From assembly GCA_040756745.1 (NCBI GenBank), contig JBFLYO010000013.1:1-64000 (forward strand): a stretch of 64,000 nt of DNA, written 5' to 3'. A program made the translations under genes and the position numbers. The stretch comes from JBFLYO01 sp040756745 (lineage in GTDB: Bacteria > Bacteroidota > Ignavibacteria > UBA10030 > UBA6906). This document shows positions 61,800 through 64,000 of the stretch, in pieces; within the stretch, counting starts at the first letter, position 1; every line of letters begins with the position of its first letter. The notes beneath the pieces are model-generated. The model made no database searches, was not told the origin of the DNA, and was given only the letters and a program-made list of their open reading frames with translations.

Positions 61800-64000
61800 T
61801 CAGTTGGCCCGTCGTTTCAGCACGGTTTTCACCCGGTCGATTTCCTTGCGCGCGGCGGATTTGAACGACTCGTCGATGCCGCCGCGGTCGACGATCTGCT
61901 GATACATCGTCAGTGCCTGGTCGAACCGCCCCATCTTTTCATACGACTGGCCCGACATGTACAGTGAGTTCGCGGTCCAGTCGATCTTTCCTTTCTTCGT
62001 CACCAGATAGGGGACCTTCAGAAAATCGAGGATTGCCTGCTGGTAGTCCCCCTTGTTGTAGTTCGCCTCGGCGATGTAGTAGCGGATCTCACCTTCCAGC
62101 TCGCTTCCTGCCTCTTCCAGGAGCGACTGCAGGTGCAGCACGGCCTGGTCGTAGTAGCCGAGCCGGTCGTAAAGAATGCCAATCTTGATCTTCTTGTCGA
62201 GCGCGTCTTCGCTCGCGGGGAACGTCTCGAGATACCTTCTGGTGAGCGTCAGCGCGCCGTCGTATGCACCTGCGGCCTCATACGTTTCGATCAGATTGCT
62301 CATCGCCGGCTCCAGGAGGGTTGCGTCTGGCGAGGGGTTCTCGACGATCGCCCGGTAGTTGCGGATGGCGTCTTCCCAGCGCTCCGCTCCGTAATACAGG
62401 TTGCCGAGAGCGAGGTGCACGCGGGGGATGATGGGCGCATCCGGCCGGTCGGCGAGAAGCTGCTCCAGCAGATCGATGGCTTCCTTCGGCTTGTCGGTCG
62501 CTTCGAGTGTCTTTGCCGTCCAGTAACGCGCGGTCGGGGCAGACGGCGAACTCTCGAATGAGTCCGTTACCTTCTGGAATGACTTCATCGCCGCTGCATA
62601 GTCCTCACGCCGGAAATGGTAGTGACCGACCTCCAGCTCGAATTGGGCCTGATCGTCGGTGGCGTTCTTGTACTTCTTCAGAAACGCTGTGATCTCCTTT
62701 TCCGCCCTGGCGTGATCGTCGTTCCGCAGCCGGGCGACGATGGTCTGCGCGTCGCAGTACTGCCGTTCCGTGTCGCTCGCAGCATTCAGGGAGAGCCTGG
62801 CATACTGCGTGATCGCGTCTCCGTAATTGCCGCTCGCGAACAGGGCGTCTGCCACAACGCGGCTTGCAGGTGCGTTCGGCGCGGCCGCTTCGGCCTGGCG
62901 GAAGTATTCAGTCGCCTCTTCGCGGTCACCCTCTTCGCGCGCCATGAGCCCCAGGGTGGTCAGCGCCTCTCCCGCCGACGCGCCGGTTCGTACACGGGCG
63001 AGGAGCGCAACGAGGAGGCGCTTTGCCTCCGCAGTGTGACCCACGGCCCGGTGCGTCTTTGCAAGAGCAAGCAGGAGTGAAGGATCCGCCTCGCCTGTCC
63101 CCATCGGGTCGTCTGTCTGCTGCCGGTAGATTTCCTCATAGGCGGCAAGTGCCCCGTCATGGTCTCCGGCTGTCGTGAGAGCATCGGCGAGAGGAAGGTG
63201 CGACCGGCCGGCCGCTTCGGTGTAGGAGTACTCCGTCATGAGCCGGCGGTAAAGCGTCGCGCGTTCGTCAGGACGATGCAGGCTGTCGGCCAACGACGCG
63301 AGTTGGGCCAGCGCCTCTGCGGCGTGGATGCCGCGGGGAAACTCGTCGATTAGTCTTCTCCCGGCCCGGTATGCGCTGTCGATTAGACCTTGGCGTGCAT
63401 GGAGGAGGAACAGGCGGTATCCGGCCTCCTCACCGACCAGTGAATCCGCGGCGACACGCGCCGCCCCGGCGAAGCAGCGAGCAGACATCGAACTGCTATC
63501 GGCTCCTTCATACAGCCGTCCGAGCGTCAGAAACACCACGTCCTTCCGGGGAAACGTCGACGAATCGGCGATGAGCGGTGCGGCTTCCTTCCTGGCGTGG
63601 ACAAGATCTCCGGCGGTCAGCCGGAAGAGCGCCAGCGTTGCCTCATCAGTGTGCGGTGATTGATGTGCAGCGGCAAGGTACGAGCGATATGCGTCGGCTG
63701 CCGCGGATGCCTGAGAAGGATCTTTCAGACTCAAGTAGTCAAGACTCATCGCCCGCTTCAGCATTGCCTCAGCGGCCCGATCCTGCGCCAATCCTGCCTC
63801 CAGGGCGTTGGCAAACTGTGCCGCGGATGCGGCGTAATTCTTGAGGTCATTGAAATAGATTTCGCCGAGCCGGTACGCAAGGAGGGCCCTGTCCTTCTCC
63901 GCAACGACGTCGCCCACCAGGAGCGCGAGCTTTTCGACCCCGGCATCCCGTTCCCTCGACTCAAAGATCTCGATCATCCTCATCCGCTCATCGGTTGCCG
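61800..64000 (-). CDS. TPR-repeat protein, 5' end beyond the window
   Basis: At least 727 residues from the in-frame ATG at 63983; the frame stays open to the window edge (ATDERMRMIEIF), so the true start lies outside. Repeats of the TPR type fill the chain (AYRLGEIYFNDLKNYAASAA, ALGNLYYGAERWEDAIRNYR, SQSYEKMGRFDQALTMYQQI-like). TPR arrays act as scaffolds, often in envelope or ribosome-related assemblies. The stop is followed 1 base later by the start of the 60452 gene. Confidence 0.85.
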   Translation of the reverse strand, partial: ATDERMRMIEIFESRERDAGVEKLALLVGDVVAEKDRALLAYRLGEIYFNDLKNYAASAAQFANALEAGLAQDRAAEAMLKRAMSLDYLSLKDPSQASAAADAYRSYLAAAHQSPHTDEATLALFRLTAGDLVHARKEAAPLIADSSTFPRKDVVFLTLGRLYEGADSSSMSARCFAGAARVAADSLVGEEAGYRLFLLHARQGLIDSAYRAGRRLIDEFPRGIHAAEALAQLASLADSLHRPDERATLYRRLMTEYSYTEAAGRSHLPLADALTTAGDHDGALAAYEEIYRQQTDDPMGTGEADPSLLLALAKTHRAVGHTAEAKRLLVALLARVRTGASAGEALTTLGLMAREEGDREEATEYFRQAEAAAPNAPASRVVADALFASGNYGDAITQYARLSLNAASDTERQYCDAQTIVARLRNDDHARAEKEITAFLKKYKNATDDQAQFELEVGHYHFRREDYAAAMKSFQKVTDSFESSPSAPTARYWTAKTLEATDKPKEAIDLLEQLLADRPDAPIIPRVHLALGNLYYGAERWEDAIRNYRAIVENPSPDATLLEPAMSNLIETYEAAGAYDGALTLTRRYLETFPASEDALDKKIKIGILYDRLGYYDQAVLHLQSLLEEAGSELEGEIRYYIAEANYNKGDYQQAILDFLKVPYLVTKKGKIDWTANSLYMSGQSYEKMGRFDQALTMYQQIVDRGGIDESFKSAARKEIDRVKTVLKRRAN

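Overview
The window looks like a chromosomal segment of a GC-rich member of the Bacteroidota/Ignavibacteria side of the FCB group. This is inferred from gene content, not measured: two secreted proteins end in a type IX secretion (Por) sorting domain with the NYPNPFNP motif, and there are long Reg_prop/Y_Y_Y two-component sensors, an lpxH gene (Gram-negative lipid A) and TonB-free outer-membrane proteins. Most of the window is GC-rich (38/60 in a line counted at 24061). The stretch 29.1-32.0 kb is clearly poorer (26/60 at 29221, 29/60 at 30541).

Layout. 0.2-4.8 kb: a lone NarL-type regulator, a headless receiver paralogue, and two B12-binding radical SAM proteins around an 80-residue small protein. 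4.8-15.2 kb: an RhlE-type helicase (minus) and a 9-kb cyclic beta-glucan synthetase gene (plus). 15.6-23.9 kb: a sensor kinase/response regulator pair, then three genes for exported proteins starting with a probable beta-barrel. 24-27.1 kb: a HEAT-repeat protein, a class I glutamine amidotransferase and a TolB-like propeller lipoprotein. 27.4-32.2 kb: a scarred region with two dead IS3-type orfA copies, hairpins, tRNA-Leu fragments, an AT-richer cassette (ECF sigma factor, membrane protein, serine hydrolase) and an intact tRNA-Leu(CAG). 32.3-34.9 kb: two T9SS cargo genes with related repeats behind them. 35.1-44.3 kb: a secreted carbohydrate-related cluster (TIM-barrel/SUMF1 fusion, debranching-enzyme-like glycosidase, two URO-D-like methyltransferases, truncated sodium:solute symporter). 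44.5-46.3 kb: small genes among simple repeats.

46.3-64 kb is a long minus-strand housekeeping/regulatory region. In transcription order it holds a TPR protein (cut by the window edge), a conserved hypothetical gene, obg, a BtuC/FecD-type permease, two giant PAS hybrid kinases coupled to a BtuD/FecE-type ATPase, nusB, a UMF1-type MFS transporter, lpxH and a class A PBP. Several junctions use ATGA overlaps (1452, 18458, 52119, 60452), so translational coupling is common here.

No CRISPR array, complete mobile element or known defence system was seen. The points most worth following are the B12-radical SAM cluster, the kinase-kinase-ATPase operon, and the AT-rich cassette between tRNA-Leu and a tRNA-Leu 3'-end fragment.
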